This document shows, piece by piece, positions 42,263 through 51,663 of a DNA stretch of 64,000 nucleotides. A program made the translations under genes and the position numbers. Position 1 is the stretch's first letter. Each line of letters begins with the position of its first letter. Under the pieces are notes generated by a model. The model saw only the letters and a list, made by a program, of their open reading frames with translations. It was not told where the DNA came from and did no database searches. This DNA comes from Thermodesulfobacteriota bacterium (GTDB taxonomy: Bacteria; Desulfobacterota; Thermodesulfobacteria; Thermodesulfobacteriales; Thermodesulfobacteriaceae). The DNA lies in assembly GCA_030550555.1 (NCBI GenBank), contig JAUQPD010000035.1, positions 32,576 to 96,575 of the forward strand, written 5' to 3'.

Positions 42263-43466
42263 GGAATATATCTATACGACTGAGGATCCCTTTTTCTCGC
42301 CTCTGACAATTCAAATGGGTCCTCAGCATCCCTCAACTCACGGTGTTCTAAAGTTAAATCTGGTCCTCGAAGGAGAGAAGATTATTGATCTCGAGCCAGA
42401 AATAGGATTTCTCCATCGAGGACTTGAAAAGCTTGCAGAAAGTATGAATTATGCTCAGGTCCTACCGCTTACCGATAGATTAGACTACATAAGCGCTATG
42501 AATAACAATACTGGCTATGCTTTAGTCGTGGAGAGACTCCTTGGAATTGAACCCCCTCCCAGAGGTAAATACTTAAGGACGATGGTCTGTGAACTTGCAA
42601 GAATTGCTAGTCACCTACTTTGGCTTGCAACTCATGCCCTGGATATCGGTGCTATGACAGTATTTCTCTATTGCTTTAGAGAGCGAGAGAAGATACTAGA
42701 CTTCTTTGAAATGATTTGTGGTGCAAGGCTTACAGTCAGTTATCCAAGAATAGGTGGAGTTAGGGTTGATGTAGAAGAGAAAGTCTTAGAAGAGATATAT
42801 AACTTTATTCCCTATATGTATGAAAAAATAGAGGAATATGAAGGGCTTCTTTCGCAGAACAGAATCTGGCTTGATAGAACTGTTGGGGTTGGAGTTATTT
42901 CAGCAGAGGAGGCAATAGCATATGGTCTTACCGGTCCTTCTCTTAGGGGTTCTGGCGTTGCCTATGATATAAGAAAACACTTTCCCTATGATGCTTATCC
43001 CGAATTAGACTTTGAAGTTCCTGTTGGGAAAAATGGCGATACCTATGATCGTTATTGGTGTAGGCTTCAGGAAATGCGTCAGTCTCTAAGGATAATAAAA
43101 CAGTGCATAGAGAAAATGCCTGATGGGCCAGTCTGTGCCGAAGTTTCCCCAGATCTCGATATGCAGGTCTTTAAGAGAGCCTTTAGAGCAGAAGCTTGGG
43201 GAGAAAAAACCTTTATTGCCTTTTTGAATGAAGGAGTTGAACTTGTCCCCAAAGGTGAGCTATATTCAGCAGTTGAGGGAGCCAAAGGAGAGCTAGGATT
43301 TTATCTGGTAAGTGACGGCTCTGGAAGACCCTATCGCCTCCACATAAGAGCACCCTCCTATGTACACATTTCTGCCTTGCCCAAACTTTCAAGGGGGCAC
43401 ATGGTTGCAGACCTAGTCGCCATAATAGGAACACTTGACATTGTAATGGGAGAGTGTGATAGATGA
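42237..43466 (+). CDS. nuoD: NADH-quinone oxidoreductase subunit D (NuoD)
   Basis: The 409-residue 49-kDa-type subunit helps form the quinone site at the N2 cluster. Landmarks are [44 protein letters not shown] and the C-terminal [25 protein letters not shown]. The His in PSTHG and the GPQHP segment are the usual quinone-binding elements. nuoC is a separate gene further on, so there is no CD fusion. It overlaps nuoB by 26 nt and nuoI by 4 nt. Confidence 0.96.
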   Translation: MSEKSLTTKEYIYTTEDPFFSPLTIQMGPQHPSTHGVLKLNLVLEGEKIIDLEPEIGFLHRGLEKLAESMNYAQVLPLTDRLDYISAMNNNTGYALVVERLLGIEPPPRGKYLRTMVCELARIASHLLWLATHALDIGAMTVFLYCFREREKILDFFEMICGARLTVSYPRIGGVRVDVEEKVLEEIYNFIPYMYEKIEEYEGLLSQNRIWLDRTVGVGVISAEEAIAYGLTGPSLRGSGVAYDIRKHFPYDAYPELDFEVPVGKNGDTYDRYWCRLQEMRQSLRIIKQCIEKMPDGPVCAEVSPDLDMQVFKRAFRAEAWGEKTFIAFLNEGVELVPKGELYSAVEGAKGELGFYLVSDGSGRPYRLHIRAPSYVHISALPKLSRGHMVADLVAIIGTLDIVMGECDR

Positions 43467-44020
43467 GAAGAAACCCTTATTATCTTCTCTTTAGAGATCT
43501 CCTCGGTGGACTGCTTATCACTCTGAAAACTCTCTTTAGGAAGCCTGTCACAGTCGAATATCCCAGGGAGAGAGTAAAGGTATATCCATCCTTCAGAGGT
43601 AGACATGCTCTTGTTCGAGATCCCGAGACTGGTGATGCAAGATGTGTAGCTTGTTTAAAATGTGTGCAGGTTTGTCCATCAAGATGTATAGATGTAAAAT
43701 ACGAAATAGATGAGAAAACGGGTGCTAGGATAATGACACAATATAATATTGAGGCTTTAAGGTGTATATATTGTGGATATTGTGAAGAGGTTTGTCCAGT
43801 TGGTGCTATAGTATTAACTGAGTATTTTGAATATTCAGTAAGAACAAGAGAGGAGGCATTTTTTGATAAAGAAAAACTTTTGAAAAATTGGGATGAATTT
43901 ATTGCAAAGTATACAGAGAAAGTATATACAAATAAATTTTGGAATCTTAAAGGTATACCTGATGTACTAAAGCCTGCACCAAAAAGAAAACAACTTGAGG
44001 TTCCAGTTAAGAGGGGTTAG
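43463..44020 (+). CDS. nuoI: NADH-quinone oxidoreductase subunit I (NuoI)
   Basis: NuoI holds two [4Fe-4S] clusters (N6a and N6b) in the connecting arm. The two motifs are CVACLKCVQVCP at about residue 54 and CIYCGYCEEVCPVGAI at about residue 93. The order is normal for the family and the length is 185 residues. It comes after nuoD and before nuoA, whereas in the usual order it follows nuoH. In a complex lacking the NADH module this subunit would be the entry point for electrons from a ferredoxin-like donor (inference). Confidence 0.95.
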   Translation: MRRNPYYLLFRDLLGGLLITLKTLFRKPVTVEYPRERVKVYPSFRGRHALVRDPETGDARCVACLKCVQVCPSRCIDVKYEIDEKTGARIMTQYNIEALRCIYCGYCEEVCPVGAIVLTEYFEYSVRTREEAFFDKEKLLKNWDEFIAKYTEKVYTNKFWNLKGIPDVLKPAPKRKQLEVPVKRG

Positions 44021-44022
44021 TG

Positions 44023-44409
44023 ATGGTGGGACCAGATAGTTATGTTCCCTCTGCCTATCTACCAGTTTTGATAATGTTAATTGTTGCTCTACTTTTTGGA
44101 CTCGGAGGTTTAATATTCGGTGCTCTTGTTAGACCGAAGGCATATTATTCTCTAAAGTTACTTCCTTATGAATGTGGAAATGAACCTAGTGGGTTGCCTT
44201 GGCAGAGGATAACGATTCGTTATTTTCCAATTGCTATTCTCTTTGCGGTTTTTGATGTTGAGATCGGATTGTTATATATCTGGTGTGTAGGATTTTCACA
44301 GCTATCAGTTATTGGTTTTTGGATAATGATAGTTTTTCTACTTATAATCCTTATTGGCTTTGTTTATGATATGAAGAGAGGATTACTTGATTGGCAGAGG
44401 GTTCTATGA
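44023..44409 (+). CDS. nuoA: NADH-quinone oxidoreductase subunit A (NuoA)
   Basis: NuoA is a small membrane subunit with three helices and is needed at the quinone entry site. The segments LPYECGNEPSG and RYFPIAILFAVFDVEIGLLY are the family signature. I prefer ATG 44023 over the GTG at 44020 because GAGGGG sits 6 nt before it. It sits in an unusual order after nuoI and its TGA overlaps the nuoC ATG. Confidence 0.93.
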   Translation: MVGPDSYVPSAYLPVLIMLIVALLFGLGGLIFGALVRPKAYYSLKLLPYECGNEPSGLPWQRITIRYFPIAILFAVFDVEIGLLYIWCVGFSQLSVIGFWIMIVFLLIILIGFVYDMKRGLLDWQRVL

Positions 44410-44936
44410 AAGAAAGATTGAGAGAAGTTCTTGAAAGGTTTAAAGTTAACTTTAGTGCCTACATAATAGATATCAATGAGTTTCGTGGGCAGACTTTTGT
44501 AATCCTTGGAGATGGATCTCCCATTAGAGATATTGTAGGATTTCTAAAAACAGAAGGGTTTAATCATCTCCAAACACTTACAGCTGTAGATTATCTGCAA
44601 AAGAGTGGTGTTCCTAGATTTGAAGTAGTCTATCAATTTTATAGCATAGATCAAGGGATATCTTTAAGGCTTAGACTCCAGGTCTCAGAGGACAAGCCTG
44701 AGGTTGAGAGTATTGTAGATCTGTTCCCCTCTGCCAACTTTTTTGAAAGAGAGGTCTACGACCTTTTTGGAATACGATTTATGGGGCATCCTAATCTCAA
44801 GAGGATTCTCTTGCCTCAGAACTGGGAGGGGCACCCTTTAAGAAAGGACTATCCTCTTATGCCTGAGGATAAACCGAGGGACTTCCTTGAACTTGTTGAA
44901 TTAAAGGAGAGGTTAGGAGGATATGGCATTAGGTGA
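44406..44936 (+). CDS. nuoC: NADH-quinone oxidoreductase subunit C (NuoC)
   Basis: The 30-kDa-type subunit has NLxxLTAVDYL in its middle and the conserved FPSANFFEREVYDLFGIRFMGHPNLKRILLP and GHPLRKDYPL at the end. I start at ATG 44406, whose ATGA overlaps the nuoA stop; the track's longer version begins inside nuoA. At about 176 residues it is of normal length. It overlaps the nuoH start by 14 nt. Confidence 0.94.
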   Translation: MKERLREVLERFKVNFSAYIIDINEFRGQTFVILGDGSPIRDIVGFLKTEGFNHLQTLTAVDYLQKSGVPRFEVVYQFYSIDQGISLRLRLQVSEDKPEVESIVDLFPSANFFEREVYDLFGIRFMGHPNLKRILLPQNWEGHPLRKDYPLMPEDKPRDFLELVELKERLGGYGIR

Positions 44937-45945
44937 GAGTTTACCCTTACATCTTGAGATTCTTATTGTTTTGATCAAGATTGCCATAGTATTAGGAGTG
45001 TTTTTATTTCACGCAGCCTATACGGTCTATGCGGAGAGAAAGATTCTTGGAAGAATGCAGGCGCGACTTGGGCCAAGAGAAGTTGGTCCCTACGGACTTC
45101 TTCAACCAATTGCAGACCTTGTAAAACTTCTCTTTAAGGAGGATATAGTTCCCGCAGAAGCCCACAAGACGCTATTTAAAATTGCTCCCCTTCTTGTTCT
45201 GACTTTTGCAATTGTTAACCTGAGTGTCATCCCCTTTCATCCTTCATTTATTATAGCGGATGTAAATCTGGGGGTTCTTCTAATTCTAGCCTTTGCAGGT
45301 CTTGGAACTTATGGCATCATCCTTGCAGGTTATTCATCTGGCTCTAAATACTCCCTTCTTGGAGGTCTCCGCTCTGCATCTCAAATTCTTAGTTATGAGA
45401 TTCCCTTAAGCCTTAGCTTAGCAGGGGTCATACTATATGCAGAATCGTTCCATTTGAGAGACATAGTTGAAGTCCAAGTAAATTCCCTTTTTGGGATAAA
45501 TGTCTTTCCCCAGATCTTGGGATTTATTGTCTTCTTAATTTGTGCTTTTGCAGAGACGAATAGAGCACCTTTTGATCTTCCTGAGGCTGAAAGTGAGCTT
45601 GTAGCTGGGTACATTACAGAATATTCAGGATTTCGTATGGGACTATTCTTTTTAGGTGAATACATTTCTATGTATGTTATGGCTCTTTTAATTTCTATTT
45701 GTTATTTTGGTGGCTGGGCTTTCCCTTGGTGGTTAGCAAATGCGCTACCCTTTTTGAAAGCAATTCCCCCCACACTTGTCTTAGCATTAAAGGTTTATTT
45801 CTTTATCTTCCTATTTATATGGGTTAGAGCAACATTTCCTAGATATAGGTTTGATCAACTTATGAGTATGAGTTGGAAGATTCTTATTCCTCTTTCTCTT
45901 ATTAATTTTTTGATTGTTGCCCTTATTAAGTGGTTGGGGGTTTAA
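44923..45945 (+). CDS. nuoH: NADH-quinone oxidoreductase subunit H (NuoH)
   Basis: NuoH joins the peripheral arm to the membrane arm and forms much of the quinone chamber. The 340-residue protein has about eight membrane helices, ERKILGRMQARLGPREVGPYG and FAETNRAPFDLPEAESELVAGYITEYSGF, which are the most conserved segments of the subunit. It follows nuoC with overlap and precedes nuoJ by 3 nt. Confidence 0.96.
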   Translation: MALGESLPLHLEILIVLIKIAIVLGVFLFHAAYTVYAERKILGRMQARLGPREVGPYGLLQPIADLVKLLFKEDIVPAEAHKTLFKIAPLLVLTFAIVNLSVIPFHPSFIIADVNLGVLLILAFAGLGTYGIILAGYSSGSKYSLLGGLRSASQILSYEIPLSLSLAGVILYAESFHLRDIVEVQVNSLFGINVFPQILGFIVFLICAFAETNRAPFDLPEAESELVAGYITEYSGFRMGLFFLGEYISMYVMALLISICYFGGWAFPWWLANALPFLKAIPPTLVLALKVYFFIFLFIWVRATFPRYRFDQLMSMSWKILIPLSLINFLIVALIKWLGV

Positions 45946-45948
45946 ATA

Positions 45949-46461
45949 ATGATTGAACGTGCTATAAGTCTTTTGATAATATCTAGCCTTTTCTTTTTCT
46001 TTCTACTATTGACTTATTATTTCAGGCATTTTATCTATCAATTTTTATCTATACTTGTTTTAATGGTCCTACAAGGTGTTCTATTTCTTTATTTAAATGC
46101 AGAATTTCTTGCTGCTGTTCAGATTATTGTATATGTAGGAGCTATCTTAATTATGTTTCTGTTTTCCCTTTTTCTATTTCCTGAAGAAGAGTTGAAGGGA
46201 ATAAAAACTGACGTTTCAAGGATTAGCTATAAGACCTTTATTCCAATTGGTTTATTAGTTCTTTTATTGGTTATTTCATTATATAGAGCAGTTCCTGAAA
46301 ATTATTCTAAACAAGAATTTCTTTCCGATATCAAAGTTATCGGAAATTTTTTGTTTAATGAATACTGGTTTTTGATTTATCTTCTTGCCTTTATATTAAG
46401 CTTGCCAATGGTTGCTTTATATATTTTCTTTAGGAGGGAGGATGCTTCAAGAAATAATTAA
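45949..46461 (+). CDS. nuoJ: NADH-quinone oxidoreductase subunit J (NuoJ)
   Basis: The 170-residue protein has about five membrane helices and the pattern NAEFLAAVQIIVYVGAILIMFLFS, the conserved helix 3 with its pi-bulge. The end overlaps the nuoK start by 20 nt, with the nuoK Shine-Dalgarno sequence inside nuoJ. Confidence 0.92.
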   Translation: MIERAISLLIISSLFFFFLLLTYYFRHFIYQFLSILVLMVLQGVLFLYLNAEFLAAVQIIVYVGAILIMFLFSLFLFPEEELKGIKTDVSRISYKTFIPIGLLVLLLVISLYRAVPENYSKQEFLSDIKVIGNFLFNEYWFLIYLLAFILSLPMVALYIFFRREDASRNN

Positions 46462-46780
46462 TTTCTTTGCCAAAGAGTATATCTTTTATCTTATATCAGG
46501 TATGCTTATTTTTCTTGGAATATCACTTTTTCTTCTTCGTAAGAATCTTTTAATTGCAATTCTTGCTTTAGAGGTTGCTTTTAATGGAGTTAATTTAGCC
46601 TTTGCAACAGCTAGTCATTATCTTGGTGATCCCAAGGGAAAGATGGTTGTCCTTGTAACTCTTGCTATAGCTGCAGGTTCCTTTTCAATTGGACTAATAT
46701 TAGTTGTAAACTATTATAGGCTAAAGAGAAGTCTTTCTTTTGATGAACTAAAGCTCCTAGGGGAGAGAGATGAAGAGTGA
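46442..46780 (+). CDS. nuoK: NADH-quinone oxidoreductase subunit K (NuoK)
   Basis: The 112-residue protein has three helices with the conserved glutamate in LLIAILALEVAFNGVNLAF, one of the key membrane acidic residues. I take ATG 46442 (GGAGGGAGG upstream) as the start instead of the earlier one. The gene overlaps the next antiporter-like gene by 11 nt. Confidence 0.93.
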   Translation: MLQEIINFFAKEYIFYLISGMLIFLGISLFLLRKNLLIAILALEVAFNGVNLAFATASHYLGDPKGKMVVLVTLAIAAGSFSIGLILVVNYYRLKRSLSFDELKLLGERDEE

Positions 46781-48284
46781 GGCTTTATTTCCACTTCTTG
46801 CAATTTTAGTATCTGCTATAGCTGTTCCATTTATTATATACTTTGGAGATAAAAAGCCCAATCATCGCGAAGCAGTATCTGTGATTGCTGGTATACTTAA
46901 ATTTTTATTCGTTTGCTTATTAATTCCTATAGTGCTTGAAAAAGGTTCATACACTGTTGAACTTATAAAGCTTTATGAAGGCATATCAATAAAGCTTCTT
47001 GTGGATCCCCTTGGGCTACTTTTTGCATTAGGTGCTTCCTTCCTTTGGATTTTGACTACTTTTTATTCCATAGGATATATGAGAGGCACTCACGCTATAA
47101 GGCAGACGAGATATTATGTCTCCTTTGCACTTTCGCTTACCGCAACTATGGGAGTTGCCTTTGCTGGAAATCTCCTGACTCTCTTTTTGTTTTATGAACT
47201 CATGTCAATTGTCACTTATCCTTTAGTTGCCCACAAGGAGGATGAGGAGGCCCTTGAGGGAGCTAGGAAATATGTAATATACCTACTTGGCACCGCAAAG
47301 CTCTTCCTAATTCCTGCAATGGCCATTACATATTTTGTTGCTGGAACGCTTGATTATACCCCAAGGGGAATTTTTACTCAGGACATGCTTGAGCAACATC
47401 GCCTATTGCTACAGATAGCACTTATCCTCTATCTTTATGGTTATAATAAGTGTGCCATAATGCCACTTCATAGCTGGCTACCTTCAGCGATGGTAGCTCC
47501 AACACCTGTTTCTGCTCTCCTTCACGCAGTTGCAGTAGTAAAGACAGGTGCCTTTGCAAATGTTAGGGTATTACTTAACATCTACGGAAAGGATGGAGTA
47601 ATTGGACTTGGTCTCCAAGAGTTTATACTTTTTATTACTGCCCTCACGATAATTGTTGGATCCGCAATAGCACTCACCCGTCAGAACTTCAAGGCAAGAC
47701 TTGCCTTTTCAACAGTTAGTCAGCTTTCTTATATAGTCTTTGGAACTGCCCTCTTTACACCTCTTTCAGTCATTGGTGGAATTCTTCACATTACTGCACA
47801 CGCCTTTTCAAAAATTACACTCTTTTTTTCAGCAGGCTCAGTATATGTCTCCACTCATTACACCGAAATACCTCAATTTGATGGCTTAGCAAGAAAGATG
47901 CCTTTAACTTTTACTGCTTTCTTTCTTGCTAGTTTAAGTATGATAGGAATTCCCGGATTTATCGGTTTCTGGAGTAAATTTAATTTAGTTAAGGGCTGTC
48001 TTACCGCAGGATTAATTAGTGGAGCCCTTGTCTTCTTAATAAGTTCCTTTTTAAATACTGCCTATTTTCTGCCAATTGTCTTTAGAGCACTTCTAAAGGA
48101 TCCTTATCAACCAAGTAAGGAAGAACAACATCATCATCACTACACACCTTATGAAAAGATAAAAGAAAATTATTTTTGTGCTATACCTTTATTTATAACA
48201 GCTATTCTTACAATAGTTCTTGCAAGTCAAATAGAGCATCTTTACAAGCTATTGAAGTTAATAGAGGTGCTATATGTGGACTAA
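46770..48284 (+). CDS. Antiporter-like membrane subunit (NuoL/M or MrpD type), first of four
   Basis: The 504-residue protein has about 14 membrane helices. Key residues are present: the helix-5 glutamate in FLFYELMS, the lysine in YNKCAIMPLHSWLPSAMVAPTPVSALLHA, and the following AVVKTGAF. It lacks the long C-terminal lateral helix of classic NuoL, so in length it resembles NuoM or MrpD. Its position directly after nuoK is where nuoL is usually found. A His-rich stretch (HHHHY) lies in a loop near the C-terminus. It probably pumps protons or sodium as an additional antiporter-like subunit. Confidence 0.85.
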   Translation: MKSEALFPLLAILVSAIAVPFIIYFGDKKPNHREAVSVIAGILKFLFVCLLIPIVLEKGSYTVELIKLYEGISIKLLVDPLGLLFALGASFLWILTTFYSIGYMRGTHAIRQTRYYVSFALSLTATMGVAFAGNLLTLFLFYELMSIVTYPLVAHKEDEEALEGARKYVIYLLGTAKLFLIPAMAITYFVAGTLDYTPRGIFTQDMLEQHRLLLQIALILYLYGYNKCAIMPLHSWLPSAMVAPTPVSALLHAVAVVKTGAFANVRVLLNIYGKDGVIGLGLQEFILFITALTIIVGSAIALTRQNFKARLAFSTVSQLSYIVFGTALFTPLSVIGGILHITAHAFSKITLFFSAGSVYVSTHYTEIPQFDGLARKMPLTFTAFFLASLSMIGIPGFIGFWSKFNLVKGCLTAGLISGALVFLISSFLNTAYFLPIVFRALLKDPYQPSKEEQHHHHYTPYEKIKENYFCAIPLFITAILTIVLASQIEHLYKLLKLIEVLYVD

Positions 48285-48519
48285 AGAAGATAAGAAAAAC
48301 ATAAGCTTATCATTAGTGCTATTTATAATTTTCTTAGTGCTTTCTATTGTTGGGTATTTCTTTTTTCCAAAGGAAAAGCACTTTAGTTTTGAAAAAATAC
48401 CTTTTTTTGAGGGATTGTTTGGATTAGTAGGAGCTCTATTCTTAACACTTGTTGTTAAGATAACGGGAAAGCTTGTTTCTCGTAAGGAGGAAGATTATGA
48501 TAGATATTATACCTCCTAA
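48274..48519 (+). CDS. Small membrane protein between antiporter-like subunits
   Basis: The 81-residue protein has two hydrophobic helices (about 11-30 and 46-66) joined by a charged loop, FFPKEKHFSFEKIPFFEG, and a cytoplasmic tail with RKEEDYDRYY. Small two-helix proteins of this kind accompany Mrp-like and some complex I operons in anaerobes, but I cannot assign a named family. It overlaps both neighbours, which supports a shared complex. Confidence 0.75.
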   Translation: MWTKEDKKNISLSLVLFIIFLVLSIVGYFFFPKEKHFSFEKIPFFEGLFGLVGALFLTLVVKITGKLVSRKEEDYDRYYTS

Positions 48520-50257
48520 TCTTCCTGCTCTTCTACTTGGGCCGATAATATATTTCTTTTACAGAAAAAGTCTGAATTATTTAGCTCTTGCTACAGCTTT
48601 GCTTACTTTTATTTTGACAATAAAACTAGAACCTGGTATTTATGGTGGTTTCAAAATTTTAGGATACGAATTTCTCCTTAAGGTTGATGCCTTGTCCCTA
48701 TTTTTTGCTTATGTCTTTTCAATGTTTGGTTTTATAGGACTACTTTATGCATTACATGTAGATGACCGTATACAGATAACTGCAGGTTTAATGTATATGG
48801 CCTGTGCAGTTGGAGTAGCTTTTGCTTATGACATTCTTAGTTTTTATCTCTTTTGGGAAGGGCTCGCAATATTTGCAGTGTTGCTTATTATATCAGCAAG
48901 GACAAAGGTTGCCTATTTTTCCTCAATTAGATATATCTTGGTTCATGTTATTAGTGGACTTTCTCTATTTCTCGGTATACTTATGCTTTGGATTGACTAT
49001 TCTATAATTACCTTAGAGAATTATCGTGAACTTTTTGGAACAATACCTTACTTTTTAATACTGCTTGCCTTTGTGATAAATGCAGCTGTTCCACCGCTAA
49101 ACGCATGGCTTCCTGATGCCTATCCGAATTCTACGATTTATGGATCTGTTTTTCTCTGTGCCTTTACAACTAAAAGTGCAGTTTATGCACTAATTAGAGT
49201 CTTTCCTGGAGACATGCTCTTAGCTATTGCAGGTGCTCTAATGGCTTTTTATGGTGTTATCTATGCAATCCTGGAGAATAATCCTCGCAGGCTTTTATCT
49301 TATCACACAATAAGTCAGGTTGGTTTTATGGTATGTGGGGCTGGATTAGGAAGTTATGAGGCATTAAATGGGGCTTCAGCTCACGCTTTTGCCCATATCA
49401 TCTACGAGGGACTTCTTTTTATGTCAGTAGGAGCTATAATTTACGCAACTGGAATTGAGAGAATTCATCAGCTTGGTGGTTTCGTAAGAAAAAATCCTTG
49501 GATAACACTCTATTTCTTTGTAGGAGCTCTCTCGATCTCAGGTGTGCCTCTGACATGTGGTTTTGTCTCAAAGAGTATAACAATACACTCTGCTTCAGCT
49601 CTTCACCGGCCTTTTGAATTTCTACTGATGGAACTTGCCTCCATTGGAACCTTTTTCAACATTGTATTGAGGATGGGCTATCATATCTTCTTCGGTGAGG
49701 AGAAACCCTATACAGCAAGACCTGTTCCATGGAATATGCATGTTGCCATGATTATTGCTTCAGCTCTTTGTATTCTTATTGGGCTTTTTCCTGGTATTTA
49801 CTATAAATTTTTACCCTATCCCATCCATTATGAACCTTATACTTATGGTCACATAGTAGGTATGCTTGCACTCTTTTCTGGTGTTACAGTAATTTTCTTT
49901 TTTGTCCGACCTTTAATAGCACCAAAGCCTAAAATTAATCTTGATACAGATTGGTTTTATATATCAATATCAAGAGTTATATATCGATTTGTGGTAAAGG
50001 TGCTTGAACCTTTTGAATATAAATATGTTGGAGAATTCTATAAATCTCTTGTTGACAAGTTACTTGCCAATTTGAGGAATACTTTATTTTTATTTAATGA
50101 TGGACTATTAATCTCTCTAAACAAGGAATTTCCCTTGCGTATTAATTCGATTCCTAAAAAAATAGCAAACATATTTGATGGTAGTTTGCTAAAATATCTA
50201 CAAATTTTTATTATTGCTATTATAATTTTTTATCTTATGTCATTAATAAGTTTTTAA
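48497..50257 (+). CDS. Antiporter-like subunit with long C-terminal extension (NuoL/MrpD type), second of four
   Basis: The protein (587 residues from ATG 48497) has about 14 helices, a long C-terminal region after the last core helix, and a final hydrophobic segment, FIIAIIIFYLMSLISF. This layout could be the NuoL lateral helix plus terminal helix. The helix-5 Glu is present in LFWEGLAIF. At the helix-7 position, where NuoL/M/N have Lys, it has Asn (INAAVPPLNAWLPDAY), while the nearby FTTKSAVYAL keeps a lysine. AAG-GAGG precedes ATG 48497. Its role in pumping may differ from the other three. Confidence 0.83.
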   Translation: MIDIIPPNLPALLLGPIIYFFYRKSLNYLALATALLTFILTIKLEPGIYGGFKILGYEFLLKVDALSLFFAYVFSMFGFIGLLYALHVDDRIQITAGLMYMACAVGVAFAYDILSFYLFWEGLAIFAVLLIISARTKVAYFSSIRYILVHVISGLSLFLGILMLWIDYSIITLENYRELFGTIPYFLILLAFVINAAVPPLNAWLPDAYPNSTIYGSVFLCAFTTKSAVYALIRVFPGDMLLAIAGALMAFYGVIYAILENNPRRLLSYHTISQVGFMVCGAGLGSYEALNGASAHAFAHIIYEGLLFMSVGAIIYATGIERIHQLGGFVRKNPWITLYFFVGALSISGVPLTCGFVSKSITIHSASALHRPFEFLLMELASIGTFFNIVLRMGYHIFFGEEKPYTARPVPWNMHVAMIIASALCILIGLFPGIYYKFLPYPIHYEPYTYGHIVGMLALFSGVTVIFFFVRPLIAPKPKINLDTDWFYISISRVIYRFVVKVLEPFEYKYVGEFYKSLVDKLLANLRNTLFLFNDGLLISLNKEFPLRINSIPKKIANIFDGSLLKYLQIFIIAIIIFYLMSLISF

Positions 50258-50274
50258 AGAGAGGGGATTGAAAT

Positions 50275-51663
50275 ATGTTGCTAAAGGAATATGCAGTTAT
50301 TTCACTCTTAGGGTTTATTTTAGGACTAATGTTTCTCGGAAAACGCCAAACTACCTCATTTCCCAATATTTTCTTTAAAATTTTTATACTTCTAAATCTT
50401 CCTTTTCTCTTGATGTTAACTGAAAAATATCTTCAAGATGGTGTTTTTGAAGTAACTTATTTTGAAGGATTGGGTATAAGGCTAAAGCTTTATTTAGATC
50501 TTGCAGGATTATCTTTTCTTTGGTTAAACTATCTACTTTTTGCCTTTCTTGTAATTTTTATCAATAAAATTAATCAGTCAAGTTTAATGAATACACTTTT
50601 ATTAATGCTTTTCTCAGTAAATAATTTGTTTTTCATTGCAGGAGATTCCCTGACCTTTTTGATTTTTTGGGAGGCAATGCTAATTCCAGCCACTCTTTTA
50701 TTGTGGTATTTTTCAGCAGGTGATAGAATGAGAAATGCCTTAGAATTTATTATTTATAATTTTGGTTTTAGTATCTTTCTTATTTTGGGAGTACTTTTAA
50801 TTTTCAAATTTAAGGGTGCTTTTGAGTATAATTTTAGTGGCATCTCTCATGATTATATAATTGCTCTTTTATTGTTTATTGGAATTATGGTCAAAACACC
50901 AGTATTCCCTTTACATGGATGGCTTATCAATACTTATTACAACTTGCCTTCACCTATCACTGCAATATTTTCAGGAATTCTTAGTAAATACGCCATTTAT
51001 GCATTCTATAGGCTTTTTGCTGATGTTTCTATGATATATGGTTTTTTACTTTTAGTAGTTATTTTGTCCTCCATCATATCGTCATTTCTTGCATGGTCTC
51101 AGAGGGATTTAAAAAAGATTTTTACCTACATGAGTATGAGTCATTTGAACATTATGTTAGCAGGTGGATTAGCATTAGCTCCCTATGGTGGTATAACTAT
51201 TTTAGTTCCCTTTTCTCTCTTTCACGGACTATTAGCTTTTATTCTATTTCTTTACTGCTACCATCTTGAACTCTATGGTAAATCTCTTATCATTAATGAC
51301 TATGGTGCCCTAACTTTAACTCATCCTTTTTTTACCTTTTTCTTCACGTCATATCTATTAATCCTTGCTGGTTTTCCATTATTTGGTTACTTTTATCTTG
51401 AATTTATTGTTGTTTCTTCAGTTTTTAAGTATTCCCTACTTTTTGGGTTTTTATTAATCATTGCTATGTCAATTAATCTTATTTACAAATCTGTAGTGTT
51501 TTACAAATTGGTCTTCTCAAAGCAAAGTGGAAGTGGGTCTAAAACCTTAATAGATCTTTCTTTTTCTCAAATTTTGTTAAGTTTTATAATTCTTCTAATT
51601 GTTTTAATATTAACGTTTTATCTATATGAATTTCTTAAGCTCTTCACTTCAGGGGGTGTTTAG
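50275..51663 (+). CDS. nuoM: NADH-quinone oxidoreductase subunit M (NuoM)
   Basis: The 462-residue protein has about 14 helices, with the glutamate in LIFWEAMLIPATLLL, the lysine in IMVKTPVFPLHGWLINTYYNLPSP and SGILSKYAIYAFYRL. These match NuoM. It follows the second antiporter-like gene by 17 nt and abuts nuoN. Confidence 0.92.
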   Translation: MLLKEYAVISLLGFILGLMFLGKRQTTSFPNIFFKIFILLNLPFLLMLTEKYLQDGVFEVTYFEGLGIRLKLYLDLAGLSFLWLNYLLFAFLVIFINKINQSSLMNTLLLMLFSVNNLFFIAGDSLTFLIFWEAMLIPATLLLWYFSAGDRMRNALEFIIYNFGFSIFLILGVLLIFKFKGAFEYNFSGISHDYIIALLLFIGIMVKTPVFPLHGWLINTYYNLPSPITAIFSGILSKYAIYAFYRLFADVSMIYGFLLLVVILSSIISSFLAWSQRDLKKIFTYMSMSHLNIMLAGGLALAPYGGITILVPFSLFHGLLAFILFLYCYHLELYGKSLIINDYGALTLTHPFFTFFFTSYLLILAGFPLFGYFYLEFIVVSSVFKYSLLFGFLLIIAMSINLIYKSVVFYKLVFSKQSGSGSKTLIDLSFSQILLSFIILLIVLILTFYLYEFLKLFTSGGV

